Shown here: positions 17,371 to 26,684 of the stretch, one piece after another
How positions within the stretch are numbered: position 1 is the stretch's first letter
How the letters are laid out: every line of letters starts with the position of its first letter
Assembly: GCF_014596525.1 (NCBI RefSeq)
Contig: NZ_MSJP01000011.1
Location: forward strand, 1 to 64,000
Reading direction: 5' to 3'
Length of the DNA: 64,000 nt
Origin: Streptomyces sp. CBMA291
Lineage (GTDB): Bacteria > Actinomycetota > Actinomycetes > Streptomycetales > Streptomycetaceae
The notes under the pieces: model-generated
What the model was told of the DNA's origin: nothing
The model's input: the letters and a program-made list of their open reading frames with translations, nothing else
Database searches by the model: none
Position numbers and translations under genes: made by a program

Positions 17371-18240
17371 ATGACAGAGTGGTCCGTCACCGAGCCGACG
17401 AAGCTGGCCCCGGCCGAGCCCGTGACCCGGCTGCGGGTCCGCGTCGTGAACGGCGCGGTGAACGTGGTGGGGACGGAGGAAAGTTCCGCCCGGGTGGAGA
17501 TCAGCGAGATCGAAGGCCCGCCGCTGATCGTGTCGCAGGAGGGCTCCACGCTGACCGTGGGCTATGAGGACCTCCAGTGGAAGAGCATCCTGAAGTGGCT
17601 CGACCACAAGGAGTTCCGCCGTCGCGTCGTGGTCTCCGTCGCCGTCCCCGCCGGAACCGACGTCGAGGTGGGCGTGGTCGGCGCCGAGGCCGTGGTGACC
17701 GGCATCAGAGGGCGGACGGAGGTCCGGGGTGTCACCGGGGACACCACGCTCCTCGGGCTCTCCGGTCCGGTCCGCGCCGAGAGCGTCTCGGGCAGCCTGG
17801 AGGCCCAGTCGGTCACGGGCGCCCTGCGGGTGAACTCGGTGACCGGGGACGTCACGGTGATCGAGGGCTCGGGCGCCTCCGTGAAGGCCGAGACGGTCAG
17901 CGGCGACATGGTCATCGACCTCGACCCGGCCGACCTCGACGGGCCGCCGGCGGACATCCGGCTCGCGAGCGTCTCCGGCGAGGTCGCCATCCGGCTCCCG
18001 CACCCGGCCGACGCCCGGGTGGAGGCGAGCACCACCAGCGGCTCCGTGTCGACCGCCTTCGAGGATCTGCGGGTGGGCGGCCAATGGGGCACCAAGTCCG
18101 TCACCGGCACCCTCGGCTCCGGCCGGGGCACGCTCAAGGCCACCACCGTCTCCGGTTCCATCGCCCTGCTCCGCCGCCCCGAGCCGGACGGGGACACCGG
18201 CTCCGCTCCCTCCCCCTCCGCGTCCGGAAAGGTGCTCTGA
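17371..18240 (+). CDS. DUF4097-family beta-strand-repeat protein
   Basis: The protein has 289 aa. The ATG at 17371 follows GGGAGGT by seven bases. It is an adhesin-like chain of short beta repeats (V.G.V.V....G.V.....G) typical of DUF4097, with no signal peptide or lipobox. This family is usually encoded with a PadR regulator, as here, where the next ATG follows the stop by one base. It may be the effector or sensor part of an envelope-stress-type pair, but its biochemical role is not known. Confidence 0.85.
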   Translation: MTEWSVTEPTKLAPAEPVTRLRVRVVNGAVNVVGTEESSARVEISEIEGPPLIVSQEGSTLTVGYEDLQWKSILKWLDHKEFRRRVVVSVAVPAGTDVEVGVVGAEAVVTGIRGRTEVRGVTGDTTLLGLSGPVRAESVSGSLEAQSVTGALRVNSVTGDVTVIEGSGASVKAETVSGDMVIDLDPADLDGPPADIRLASVSGEVAIRLPHPADARVEASTTSGSVSTAFEDLRVGGQWGTKSVTGTLGSGRGTLKATTVSGSIALLRRPEPDGDTGSAPSPSASGKVL

Positions 18241-18241
18241 C

Positions 18242-19141
18242 ATGCCGCCCGTCTTCGCGCACGGCCGCCTGCGTCTGTATCTGCTCAAACTGCTCGACGA
18301 GGCCCCCCGCCATGGGTACGAGGTGATCCGCCTCCTGGAGGAGCGCTTCCAGGGGCTGTACGCACCCTCGGCGGGCACGGTCTACCCGAGACTCGCCAAG
18401 CTGGAGGCCGAGGGCCTCGTCACCCACGCCAGCGAGGGCGGCCGGAAGGTCTACTCGATCACGGAAGCGGGCCGCGCCGAGCTGGCCGGGCGCGGCGGCG
18501 AGCTGGACGACCTGGAGCGGGAGATCCGCGAGTCGGTGTCGGAGCTGGCGGCGGAGATGCGCGATGACGTGCGCGGCGCCGCCGGCCGGCTCCGCAGCGA
18601 GATGCGCGCGGCGGCGGGCCAGGCCCGTACGACGGAGTCCTCCTCGTTCGCCGACGCCAAGGAGGATCTGCGCCGGGTCGGTCAGGAGTGGAAGGAGCAG
18701 GCCCGGCAGGCCCGCGCCGAGGCCAAGTCGGCCCGCCGCCAGGCGAAGGAGTTCCAGCGGATCGCCCAGCAGGTGCAGGAGGAGGTCCAGGACCGCTTCT
18801 CGCGGGGCGACTGGCCGAAGGGCGTGTGGGAGGGCATCTCCGACATCACGTCCCAGCTCGGCGGACTGGTGTCGGGCACGGCGGGCCCGAAGGCGGGCGC
18901 CAAGGAGGCGACGTACACCCCGGCGCCGCCCGGCGACGCCCCCGAGTGGGCCCGGGACACGGAGGGCACGGGCGATCCGGCCCGTGATCTGGACCGGCTC
19001 CTCGACCGGTTCCGTGACGAGATCAGGGACGCGGCCCGTGACCACGGGGTGAGCGAGGAGCAGTTGGCCGAGACCCGCGACCGCCTGTCGGCGGCGGCGG
19101 TCGGGATCACGGGCCTGCTGCGGTCCCGGCGAAGAGCGTAG
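18242..19141 (+). CDS. PadR-family transcriptional regulator
   Basis: The protein has 299 aa. Residues 8-80 are a winged helix typical of PadR (LLDEAPRHGYEVIRLLEERF, SAGTVYPRLAKLEAEGLV, GGRKVYSITEAGRAEL). The remainder is a long charged helical or coiled-coil region, so the protein is much larger than a PadR-s1 regulator (about 110 aa) or PadR-s2 (about 180 aa). It is translationally coupled to the DUF4097 gene and probably binds the palindrome at 17309-17318. Confidence 0.92.
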   Translation: MPPVFAHGRLRLYLLKLLDEAPRHGYEVIRLLEERFQGLYAPSAGTVYPRLAKLEAEGLVTHASEGGRKVYSITEAGRAELAGRGGELDDLEREIRESVSELAAEMRDDVRGAAGRLRSEMRAAAGQARTTESSSFADAKEDLRRVGQEWKEQARQARAEAKSARRQAKEFQRIAQQVQEEVQDRFSRGDWPKGVWEGISDITSQLGGLVSGTAGPKAGAKEATYTPAPPGDAPEWARDTEGTGDPARDLDRLLDRFRDEIRDAARDHGVSEEQLAETRDRLSAAAVGITGLLRSRRRA

Positions 19142-19156
19142 GAGGCGGGGCGGGGT

Positions 19157-20560
19157 TCAGCCCCGGGTGACCGAGACGGTCACCCGGGCCCCGGGAGCGG
19201 CCAGGACCCGGGCCTTGCCCGGGGACGTGCGCAGGACGAGCGCCCCGCCCCGGGCCGTCACCCGCCAGTCGCCGGGCGGCAGCGACAGCTCGGTGACCCG
19301 GGGACCGCGCCGTCCGGAGTCGTAGGCGAGGCGGTAGACGCCGGTCGCCGGGTCGTAGGCGGCGGAGCGGACCGTGCCCGCGACGGCCTCCGCGTACGGC
19401 TCGGCGGTCAGCTCCTTGTTCGTACGGAAGGTGCCGGTGTCGTCGACCGCGCAGTAGCCGCCGCCGTAGCACCACACGTAGCCGGCCCAGCCGGAGCTGT
19501 AGCGGCCGAGGGAGGCCATGGCCTCGCGGTAGAAGCGGTTCATGCGCGGAAGGGAGTTGTTGAGCGGGCCCCACTCCCCCACCACCACGGGGACCTTGAA
19601 CTGCTTGGGGTAGAGGGTGACCGCCTGTTCGTAGTTCTCGATCCAGCCCGCCGCCGGGTCGTAGTCGGCGCCCGCCTCCATGCCGGTGTTGTAGAAGTGC
19701 GGCGCGTAGACGACCTTCGGGTCGTCGATCCGCCCGAGTCCGGTGGGCACGCCCTCGCCCACGATCGGGGTGGGTTCGACGAAGACCCAGGTGGACCGGT
19801 CGACCGAACGGATGGCGTCGGCGAGCCGGTTGTACAGCGGGGTGAGCTGGTCGCGTTCGATGCGCCGGGCGGCCGTCGCGAGGTCCTCGTCCTCCCGGAG
19901 TTCGCCCATCGGCTCGTTGATCAGGTCGTAGCCGAGGACGGCCGGGTGGTCCCCGAAGCGGTCGGCGAGCACGCGCCACATCCGGGCTTGGGCGCGCCGC
20001 AGGTCCTCGTCCTCGTAGAGGTGGGTGAAGGCCCGTTGGACGGCGGGCTGGAAGTACTCGGCGAACCAGTCGTCCGGGTCGGGCGTGAAGGGCAGCCCGT
20101 CGGTCCTGGTCGCCCAGACGGGCACGCCCCGATGGCCGAACGCGGTTCCGAAGACGTCCTGGTGAGCGTCGATGAGGACCTTGACGTCGTATTTCTCGGC
20201 CCAGTCGAGGATGCGTCCGATCTTCTTCAGATAGCTCTGGCTGTACTGGCCGGGACGGGGCTCCAGATCGTCCCAGAAGACGAGGAGGCGAGCGAAGTTG
20301 AAGCCCTTGGCCCGCATGTCGCGGAAGTGGCGCTCGGTGATCGCGGAGAGCGCGGCGTCCCCCCGGTGGGCCTTGTCCTCGATGTTCCAGCCGCGCAGGG
20401 TGAGGGTGCGGCCCCGCGCGTCGGTGAGGGCGGGGATGGTGGCGCCGCCCGGGGTGGCCGTACCGCCGGGACCGTCCGTGCCTGCCGTCCCGGCGTGGGC
20501 GGCCGTCGGTACGAGCAGTGCGGCGACGACGGTGGTCGCGGCAAGAGTGGTTCGCAGCAA
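19157..20560 (-). CDS. secreted glycoside hydrolase family 5 (endoglycoceramidase/cellulase-like)
   Basis: The protein has 467 aa. The TTG at 20560, six bases after GGAGG, is preferred and gives a clean Sec signal peptide MLRTTLAATTVVAALLVPTAAHA. The (beta/alpha)8 catalytic domain shows the acid/base Glu in DLINEP (about residue 216) and the nucleophile in VVVGEWGP (about 329), plus APHFYNTG. A small beta domain forms the C-terminus. The overall pattern is nearest to the endoglycosylceramidase-like branch of GH5. The substrate cannot be fixed from sequence. It is an isolated gene, convergent with padR. Confidence 0.9.
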   Translation of the reverse strand: MLRTTLAATTVVAALLVPTAAHAGTAGTDGPGGTATPGGATIPALTDARGRTLTLRGWNIEDKAHRGDAALSAITERHFRDMRAKGFNFARLLVFWDDLEPRPGQYSQSYLKKIGRILDWAEKYDVKVLIDAHQDVFGTAFGHRGVPVWATRTDGLPFTPDPDDWFAEYFQPAVQRAFTHLYEDEDLRRAQARMWRVLADRFGDHPAVLGYDLINEPMGELREDEDLATAARRIERDQLTPLYNRLADAIRSVDRSTWVFVEPTPIVGEGVPTGLGRIDDPKVVYAPHFYNTGMEAGADYDPAAGWIENYEQAVTLYPKQFKVPVVVGEWGPLNNSLPRMNRFYREAMASLGRYSSGWAGYVWCYGGGYCAVDDTGTFRTNKELTAEPYAEAVAGTVRSAAYDPATGVYRLAYDSGRRGPRVTELSLPPGDWRVTARGGALVLRTSPGKARVLAAPGARVTVSVTRG

Positions 20561-20639
20561 GGAAGACCTCCGGCACAAGGATGTGAGCGATGTTCACCTT
20601 TCGCGTGCCGGAGATCCCATCAGCTGTACTGACGTGTCA

Positions 20640-21605
20640 TCAAGAGGTCGTCAGCACGATCTTTCCGAAGAGTTCGCCGGAGGCCATCCGTGCGAAGCCC
20701 TCCCGCGCCCGGTCCAGCGGCAGGACCTCGTCGACGACGGGGCGGACGCCGGTGGCAGCGCAGAAGGACAGCAGGTCCTCCAGCTCGTCCTTGGACCCCA
20801 TGGTCGAGCCCACGACCTTCAGTTCCAGGAAGAAGATCCGGGTCAGCTCGGCGTGCGGGGGCCGGTCGCCGCTGGTGGCGCCCGAGATGACGAGCGTGCC
20901 GCCGGGCCGCAGCGACTTGACCGAGTGCGACCAGGTCGCCGCGCCGACGGTCTCGATGACCGCGTCCACCCGGTGCGGGAGCCGGGCGCCGGGCTCGTAC
21001 GCCTCGACGGCGCCGAGTTCCACGGCCCGCTTGCGCTTGGCCTCGTCGCGGCTGGTGGCGAAGACCCGCAGACCGGCCGCCTTGCCGAGGACGATGGCGG
21101 CGGTGGCGACCCCGCCGCCCGCGCCCTGCACGAGCACCGAATCGCCGGGCCGTACGCCCGCGTTGGTGAAGAGCATCCGGTACGCGGTCAGCCAGGCGGT
21201 GGGCAGACAGGCGGCCTGTTCGAAGGAGAGTTCCCTGGGCTTGGGCAGGACGTTCCAGCGGGGCACGGTCACCCGTTCGGCGAAGGTGCCTTGATAGCGC
21301 TCGGTGAGGATGGAACGGGGCTCGTCGGGTCCGACTCCATGACCCGTCTGGCCGATCACGGAGTGCAGGACGACCTCGTTGCCGTCCTCGTCGACGCCCG
21401 CGGCGTCGCAGCCGAGGATCATCGGCAGCTTCTCCTCGGACAGCCCGACCCCGCGCAGCGACCAGAGGTCGTGGTGGTTGAGCGAGGCGGCCTTGACGGT
21501 GACGGTGGTCCAGCCGGGCCGGGTCTCGGGCTCGGGGCGTTCGCCCAGTTCGAGGCCGTTCAGGGGCTGGTCGCGGTCGATTCTGGCGGCGTAGGCAGCG
21601 AACAT
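20640..21605 (-). CDS. zinc-binding dehydrogenase/quinone oxidoreductase (MDR superfamily)
   Basis: The protein has 321 aa. The ATG at 21605 is preferred, with TAGGGT just upstream suggesting a leaderless mRNA. The GroES-like N-terminal domain is followed by the NAD(P)-binding motif VQGAGGGVATAAIVLGKAAG (about 140-160). The structural-zinc cysteine cluster of alcohol dehydrogenases is missing, so a quinone- or enone-reductase type is more likely than a true ADH. The substrate is unknown. Confidence 0.9.
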   Translation of the reverse strand: MFAAYAARIDRDQPLNGLELGERPEPETRPGWTTVTVKAASLNHHDLWSLRGVGLSEEKLPMILGCDAAGVDEDGNEVVLHSVIGQTGHGVGPDEPRSILTERYQGTFAERVTVPRWNVLPKPRELSFEQAACLPTAWLTAYRMLFTNAGVRPGDSVLVQGAGGGVATAAIVLGKAAGLRVFATSRDEAKRKRAVELGAVEAYEPGARLPHRVDAVIETVGAATWSHSVKSLRPGGTLVISGATSGDRPPHAELTRIFFLELKVVGSTMGSKDELEDLLSFCAATGVRPVVDEVLPLDRAREGFARMASGELFGKIVLTTS

Positions 21606-21805
21606 GGCCCCGACCCTAGGGGCCCGTGGACGGGCAGGGAACCACACCCCGCTGTGACCCGTGTCGCCCGGCGCGCCGCCATTCCCCCACCCACGCGGAC
21701 GGCCGGTCCGACACGCCCCCGCCGATACGACCCCCCGCCCATACGACCCACGTCGGCCCGACCCGCGTCGGCACGGACAGCAAGCCCGGCACGGCCCACA
21801 CCCAG

Positions 21806-21840
21806 GCCCACGCCCACGCCCACGCCCACGCCCACGCCCA
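21806..21840. repeat. GCCCAC hexamer microsatellite
   Basis: Nearly six tandem copies of GCCCAC lie in the 391-bp gap 21606-21996, amid CCCAC/CCAGG-rich sequence. No gene is visible in this gap. The only other element in it is the terminator at 21907-21956. Confidence 0.85.
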
Positions 21841-21906
21841 GGCGAACGCCCACACCCAGGCGCACGCGAGCGCGAACGCCCCCCACCCGCACGACCGACC
21901 GGCCCG

Positions 21907-21956
21907 GTACGCCGAAGGGCCCCGTTCCCCCTACGGAACGGAGCCCTCTGGCGTAC
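21907..21956 (-). terminator. long hairpin terminator of the malic enzyme gene
   Basis: The outer stem GTACGCC/GGCGTAC and the inner 13-bp stem (21916-21928 with 21935-21947, one mismatch) stack around a 6-nt loop. It lies 40 bases beyond the stop of the minus-strand malic enzyme gene. Confidence 0.8.
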
Positions 21957-21996
21957 GGATGCCGCGTCCGGCCGGACCGCGGCATCGGATGGCGCG

Positions 21997-23208
21997 TCAG
22001 CGGCGGGCGACGCCCTCCGCGCGGGCTGCGGCGGCGACCGCGGTGGCGACCGCCGGGGCGACCCGCTCGTCGAACGGCGACGGGATGACGCAGTCGGCGG
22101 CGAGCTGGTCGCCGACGACGTCCGCGATCGCGTTGGCCGCGGCGATCTTCATGCCCTCGGTGATCCGGGAGGCCCGGACCTGGAGCGCGCCGGCGAAGAT
22201 GCCGGGGAACGCGAGGACGTTGTTGATCTGGTTCGGGTAGTCCGAACGACCGGTCGCCACCACCGCCGCGTACTTGTGCGCGACATCGGGGTGGACCTCG
22301 GGGGTCGGGTTGGCCATGGCGAACACGAAGGCGTTCGGGGCCATGGAGGCGACGGCCGCCTCCGGGACCGTACCGCCGGAGACGCCGATGAAGACGTCGG
22401 CACCGGCCAGCGCGGACTCCAGCGTGCCGCTGATGCCCGCCTTGTTCGTCAGATCGGCGATCTCGCGCTTGACGTCCGTGAGGTCCTCGCGGTCACGGCT
22501 CACGATGCCCTTGCGGTCGGCGACGGCCACGTCCCCGAGCCCGGCCTCCAGGAGGAACTTGGCGATGGCGACTCCGGCCGCACCGGCGCCGGAGATGACC
22601 GCGCGCAGGTCGCCGAGGGACCGGCCGGTCAGCTTCGCCGCGTTGCGCAGGGCGGCGAGGGTGACGATGGCCGTGCCGTGCTGGTCGTCGTGGAAGACGG
22701 GGATGTCGAGCCGCTCCTGGAGCCTGCGCTCGATCTCGAAGCACCGGGGTGCCGAGATGTCCTCCAGGTTGACGCCGCCGAAGGAGGGCGCGAGCCGGAC
22801 GACGGTCTCGACGATCTCGTCGGTGTCGGTGGTGGCGAGGGCGATCGGGACCGCGTCCACGCCGCCGAACTGCTTGAAGAGGATGGCCTTCCCCTCCATG
22901 ACCGGGAGGGAGGCCTCCGGGCCGATGTCGCCGAGGCCGAGCACGGCGGTGCCGTCGGTCACGACGGCGACGACCTGGGACTTCCAGGTGTAGTCGTGGA
23001 CCAGCTCGGGCTGTTCCGCGATCGCGGTGCACACCTTGGCGACGCCGGGCGTGTACGCGAGGGACAGGTCGTCCTTGTCCCGGAGGGGGACGGTGGCCTG
23101 AATGGCCATCTTGCCGCCCCGGTGGAGGGCGAAGACAGGATCGAAGGGCTCCTCGGGAGCTCCTTCCGTACCACTGTCGTTGCGAGGATTGACGATCTCC
23201 GCTGCCAT
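21997..23208 (-). CDS. NAD-dependent malic enzyme
   Basis: This 403-aa protein is of the short bacterial malic enzyme type. It converts malate to pyruvate and CO2 with reduction of NAD(P). Motifs include AYTPGVAKVC (malate site), LFKQFGGVDAVPI, VFHDDQHGTAIV and the dinucleotide motif ISGAGAAGVAIAKFL (GAGAAG). There is no phosphotransacetylase-like tail, so it is the single-domain NAD-type form. The start at 23208 is preceded by AAGGGG. It has its own terminator and appears monocistronic. Confidence 0.93.
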   Translation of the reverse strand: MAAEIVNPRNDSGTEGAPEEPFDPVFALHRGGKMAIQATVPLRDKDDLSLAYTPGVAKVCTAIAEQPELVHDYTWKSQVVAVVTDGTAVLGLGDIGPEASLPVMEGKAILFKQFGGVDAVPIALATTDTDEIVETVVRLAPSFGGVNLEDISAPRCFEIERRLQERLDIPVFHDDQHGTAIVTLAALRNAAKLTGRSLGDLRAVISGAGAAGVAIAKFLLEAGLGDVAVADRKGIVSRDREDLTDVKREIADLTNKAGISGTLESALAGADVFIGVSGGTVPEAAVASMAPNAFVFAMANPTPEVHPDVAHKYAAVVATGRSDYPNQINNVLAFPGIFAGALQVRASRITEGMKIAAANAIADVVGDQLAADCVIPSPFDERVAPAVATAVAAAARAEGVARR

Positions 23209-23331
23209 TGGGTTGACCCCTTAAGTCTTTTCATTTGAGGGTGGCCACTCCCGGTTGAGGAGGGGTGGGGAGGCACCGCGGCCGCCGTGTCTGGCAGTCG
23301 CGCGGGCGCGCCGCACAACGCGCCCTGAGCC

Positions 23332-23428
23332 CCGGATGAGGGGTGTAAGGATCCTTCTTACCGGACAGGGGGCACCGCAGACGAGTCCGTAACCGCTCGG
23401 TGATGTGACTCATACCCCCCTCATCCGG
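23332..23428. promoter_or_regulatory. 16-bp inverted repeat in the malic enzyme / ABC transporter gap
   Basis: CCGGATGAGGGGTGTA (23332-23347) recurs inverted at 23413-23428 with one mismatch, 65 bp apart. A 10-bp palindrome AAGGATCCTT (23346-23355) touches the first arm. The 537-bp gap 23209-23745 has no supported gene. The arms could be two operator half-sites for the divergent genes. Confidence 0.5.
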
Positions 23429-23616
23429 ACGCGGATGGAGCACGACACGTCATGGAATGTCCGAACAGATGACCTCCGCCGCCGATTAGCGGCCTTCCGG
23501 TCGTCCGCATGGCGAGACCGGCAGTAAATCTTTCGGCAGGACAGGGGGTGTCCAGAAGAAGGTTCGGCCCCGAAACAAGGGGGCAACGACAATCGGCGGC
23601 CACCCGTTACCCGATT

Positions 23617-23644
23617 TTGACATCCGGAAGAGCTTGTTTAAGCC
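23617..23644 (+). promoter_or_regulatory. candidate promoter of the amino acid ABC operon
   Basis: A consensus -35 TTGACA (23617-23622) is followed after 16 bases by TAAGCC (23639-23644), a weak -10. It would give a leader of about 95 nt. Confidence 0.4.
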
Positions 23645-23675
23645 GGTCCAAATGGCAGGATGCCGTAATCACACG

Positions 23676-23708
23676 AGGTCACGACGTCCGAAGACGTGTT
23701 CGTGACCT
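23676..23708 (+). promoter_or_regulatory. hairpin in the 5' leader of the ABC operon
   Basis: AGGTCACGACGTC pairs across a CGAA loop with GACG and TCGTGACCT, giving 13 base pairs with a 3-nt bulge. It ends 37 bases before the ATG. It could be an operator or an mRNA structure affecting stability or translation. Confidence 0.5.
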
Positions 23709-23745
23709 GCCTGGCAACTCCCTCATACGCCGGAGGAACCCGATC

Positions 23746-24711
23746 ATGCCCGCACGCATCGCGCGCTGTACGACCGCCAAGGCCCGCACGTCCCGTCTGG
23801 CCGCGGTCACCGCCCTCGCGGTCGCCGGCTCCGTCCTGCTGACCGCCTGTGGCGACCAGACCGACAGTGGTTCCACGGCCCCGACGAAGGGCGCGGGGCC
23901 CGCCTCCGCCAACTCCGCCCCGCTCTTCTCCAAGCTGCCCGCCGACATCCAGAAGGCCGGTGTCGTCAAGATCGGCACCGATGCCTCGTACGCGCCGATG
24001 GAGTTCACCGAGGACGGGAAGATCGTCGGCGTCGACATCGACATCGCCCAGGCGATGGCCAAGAAGCTGGGCATCAGGTTCGAGTTCGTCTCGGGCACCT
24101 TCGACGGTCTGATCACCTCCATCTACAGCGGTCGCCAGCAGCTGATCATGTCCTCGATGACGGACAACAAGAAGCGCCGCGAGGGTCTGGACGACGACGG
24201 CAAGAAGATCGGCACGGGCATCGACTTCGTCGACTACTTCAGCTCCGGCGTCTCCCTGCTGGTCAAGAAGGGCAACCCGGAGGGCATCAACTCGCTCGAC
24301 GACCTCTGCGGCAAGACCGTGGCCGTCCAGCGCGGCACGATCTACGAGGACACCTTCAAGGCCCAGGCCGAGAAGTGCGGCGCGAACAAGCTGACGATCC
24401 AGGCGTTCGACACCAACGCCGAGGCCATGACCCGCGTCAAGGCAGGCGGCGCGGTGGCCGACCTGAACGACTACCCGGTCGCCGCGTACAGCGCGAAGAC
24501 CTCCGGCGGCGGCAACGACTTCGAGGTCGTCGGCAACCAGAGCGACGTCGGTCTCTTCGGCATCGGCGTCTCCAAGAAGAACCCGCAGCTGCGCGACGCC
24601 CTCAAGGAAGCCCTCGACGCGACCATCAAGGACGGCTCGTACGCCGAGGTCCTGAAGAAGTGGAACGTCGAGGACAGCGCCGTCAAGTCGGCCACCGTCA
24701 ACGCCGGATAG
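23746..24711 (+). CDS. amino acid ABC transporter substrate-binding lipoprotein
   Basis: The protein has 321 aa. The ATG at 23746 follows GGAGG by nine bases; a longer frame has no site. The signal peptide ends in a lipobox LLTAC (Cys about residue 31). An SBP_bac_3 domain covers 65-310 with DASYAPMEF, VGVDIDIAQAMAKKLG and the DLNDYPVAAY hinge region. It is the extracellular, lipid-anchored binding part of a polar amino acid importer encoded with the next two genes. The ligand is not predictable. Confidence 0.93.
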   Translation: MPARIARCTTAKARTSRLAAVTALAVAGSVLLTACGDQTDSGSTAPTKGAGPASANSAPLFSKLPADIQKAGVVKIGTDASYAPMEFTEDGKIVGVDIDIAQAMAKKLGIRFEFVSGTFDGLITSIYSGRQQLIMSSMTDNKKRREGLDDDGKKIGTGIDFVDYFSSGVSLLVKKGNPEGINSLDDLCGKTVAVQRGTIYEDTFKAQAEKCGANKLTIQAFDTNAEAMTRVKAGGAVADLNDYPVAAYSAKTSGGGNDFEVVGNQSDVGLFGIGVSKKNPQLRDALKEALDATIKDGSYAEVLKKWNVEDSAVKSATVNAG

Positions 24712-24742
24712 TGACCTACCGCTCCACTGAAGGGCAGTCGTC

Positions 24743-25690
24743 ATGACTGACAAGATCAGCAAGGACCCGGTCGCCGCCCCGGCCGGTCCCGGCGCCCAGG
24801 GCGTCCCCTACCAGGCGATCAAGGCCATACCCGTGCGCCACTACGGACGCTGGGTCAGCGCCGTCGTGGTCGTCGTACTCCTCGCCTGGCTCGCCTACGC
24901 CTTCTCCCAGGGCAACATCATCTGGGACACGGTGTGGGACAAGCTGTTCGACGCCTCCATCCTCAGCGGACTGTGGAACACGGTGCTCATCAGCATCGCC
25001 TCCATGGCTCTGGGTCTCGTCCTCGGTGTCCTCTTCGCGGTGATGCGCCTGTCGAAGAACCCCGTGACGAGCGCGGTCTCCTGGCTCTACATCTGGTTCT
25101 TCCGCGGCACTCCGGTGTACGTGCAGCTGCTGGTGTGGTTCAACCTGTCGCTGATCTTCCAGTACATCGACCTGGGACCGATCTACAAGAACGAGACCGT
25201 GGACGTCATGATCCCGTTCATGGTGGCGCTGCTCGGCCTCGGCCTCAACGAGGGCGCCTACATGGCGGAGATCGTCCGCTCCGGCATCCAGTCGGTCGAC
25301 GAGGGACAGACCGAGGCGGCGCACGCGCTCGGCATGTCCCAGACGAAGACCATGGCCCGGGTCGTCCTCCCGCAGGCCATGCGGGTGATCGTGCCGCCGA
25401 CGGGCAACGAGTTCATCAACATGCTGAAGACCTCGTCCCTGGTCTCGGCCGTGCAGTACACCGAACTGCTGCGCGCCTCCTCGAACATCGGCAACACGGC
25501 CGGCGCCGTGATGGAGATGCTCTTCGTCGCCTCCATCTGGTACCTGACCCTGACCAGCGTGTTCAGCGTCGGCCAGTACTACCTGGAGCGCCACTTCGCC
25601 CGCGGTTCGACCCGTAACCTGCCGCCCACCCCATGGCAGCGCATCTCGGCGAACCTGACCACCTTCAAGCGATCGGCGGTGTCCGGATGA
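24743..25690 (+). CDS. amino acid ABC transporter permease (HisM/GlnP type)
   Basis: The protein has 315 aa. After a cytoplasmic N-terminus it has about five membrane segments and the EAA-type loop [23 protein letters not shown] that docks the ATPase. [14 protein letters not shown] is typical of the family. It lies 31 bp after the binding protein, and its stop overlaps the ATPase start (ATGA). A single permease gene implies a homodimer. Confidence 0.94.
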   Translation: MTDKISKDPVAAPAGPGAQGVPYQAIKAIPVRHYGRWVSAVVVVVLLAWLAYAFSQGNIIWDTVWDKLFDASILSGLWNTVLISIASMALGLVLGVLFAVMRLSKNPVTSAVSWLYIWFFRGTPVYVQLLVWFNLSLIFQYIDLGPIYKNETVDVMIPFMVALLGLGLNEGAYMAEIVRSGIQSVDEGQTEAAHALGMSQTKTMARVVLPQAMRVIVPPTGNEFINMLKTSSLVSAVQYTELLRASSNIGNTAGAVMEMLFVASIWYLTLTSVFSVGQYYLERHFARGSTRNLPPTPWQRISANLTTFKRSAVSG

Positions 25691-26454
25691 CCGGCCAGCC
25701 CATGGTCAAGGCCGAAGGCGTCCACAAGTCCTACGGCTCGGCCCACATCCTCCGCGGCATCGACCTGGAGGTCCGCAACGGCGAGGTCTTCTGTCTGGTC
25801 GGGCCCTCCGGCTCCGGCAAGTCGACCTTCCTGCGCTGCATCAACCACCTGGAACGGATCGACGGCGGACGGCTCTCGGTCGAGGGCCGGCTGGTCGGCT
25901 ACCGCCAGAAGGGCGACAAGCTCTACGAGTTGAAGGACCACGAGATCGCGGCCCAGCGCCGGGACATCGGCATGGTCTTCCAGCGCTTCAACCTCTTCCC
26001 CCACATGACGGCTCTGGAGAACGTCATGGAGGCACCCATCCAGGTGAAGGGCGAGCCCAAGGCGGTGGCGCGGGAGCGCGCCGAGCGCCTGCTCGACCGG
26101 GTGGGTCTGCGGGACAAGACGGGGAACTACCCCTCCCAGCTCTCCGGCGGCCAGCAGCAGCGTGTGGCCATCGCCCGCGCGCTGGCGATGGAGCCGAAGC
26201 TGATGCTCTTCGACGAGCCGACCTCGGCGCTCGACCCGGAACTCGTGGGTGACGTCCTCGACGTCATGCGGGACCTCGCCGAGTCGGGCATGACGATGAT
26301 CGTCGTCACGCACGAGATGGGCTTCGCCCGCGAGGTCGGCGACTCGCTCGTCTTCATGGACGGCGGCGTGGTCGTCGAGTCGGGCCACCCGAGGGAGGTC
26401 CTGGGCAACCCCCAGCACGACCGGACGAAGGCGTTCCTGTCCAAGGTGCTTTAG
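25687..26454 (+). CDS. amino acid ABC transporter ATP-binding protein (GlnQ type)
   Basis: The 255-aa version starts at the ATG overlapping the permease stop; a second in-frame ATG lies five codons on. Walker A is GPSGSGKST, the signature is [15 protein letters not shown], Walker B is [14 protein letters not shown], and the H-loop is VVTHEMGFA. It powers import by the permease encoded upstream. Confidence 0.95.
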   Translation: MTGQPMVKAEGVHKSYGSAHILRGIDLEVRNGEVFCLVGPSGSGKSTFLRCINHLERIDGGRLSVEGRLVGYRQKGDKLYELKDHEIAAQRRDIGMVFQRFNLFPHMTALENVMEAPIQVKGEPKAVARERAERLLDRVGLRDKTGNYPSQLSGGQQQRVAIARALAMEPKLMLFDEPTSALDPELVGDVLDVMRDLAESGMTMIVVTHEMGFAREVGDSLVFMDGGVVVESGHPREVLGNPQHDRTKAFLSKVL

Positions 26455-26473
26455 ATAGCGGCGGGTTCCAAAC

Positions 26474-26491
26474 AGGCCCCGCGCGGGGCCT
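26474..26491 (+). terminator. GC hairpin directly after the ABC operon
   Basis: AGGCCCC GCGC GGGGCCT is a 7-bp perfect stem starting 20 bases after the ATPase stop. It is the nearer of two hairpins here. Confidence 0.55.
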
Positions 26492-26513
26492 ATGGATACC
26501 GGCGAGTTCCATA

Positions 26514-26541
26514 ATCGCCCATCGCCCATCGCCCATCGCCC
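26514..26541. repeat. ATCGCCC heptamer microsatellite
   Basis: Four perfect tandem copies of ATCGCCC lie between the two hairpins downstream of the ABC operon, then decay into CGTCACCCGTCG. Confidence 0.85.
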
Positions 26542-26575
26542 GTCACCCGTCGCCGGAACAGGCACCGGGGCATTC

Positions 26576-26612
26576 GGAAGGGGCGGTACGGGATCCCCGT
26601 ACCGCCCCTTCC
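26576..26612. terminator. strong bidirectional terminator
   Basis: A perfect 17-bp stem (26576-26592 with 26596-26612) closes a 3-nt loop. It lies between the plus-strand ABC operon and the convergent methyltransferase gene and can serve both. Confidence 0.88.
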
Positions 26613-26684
26613 GTTTCCCGCACCTGCACGCCGTACGACGTATCCCGCACGCAGTGTTCCCGTACGCCGTGTCCCGTCCTCCGG

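Noticed and set aside
26474..26612. Small RNA gene between the two hairpins after the ABC operon
   Set aside because: Hairpins and a heptamer microsatellite explain the structure; no promoter-like sequence was found.
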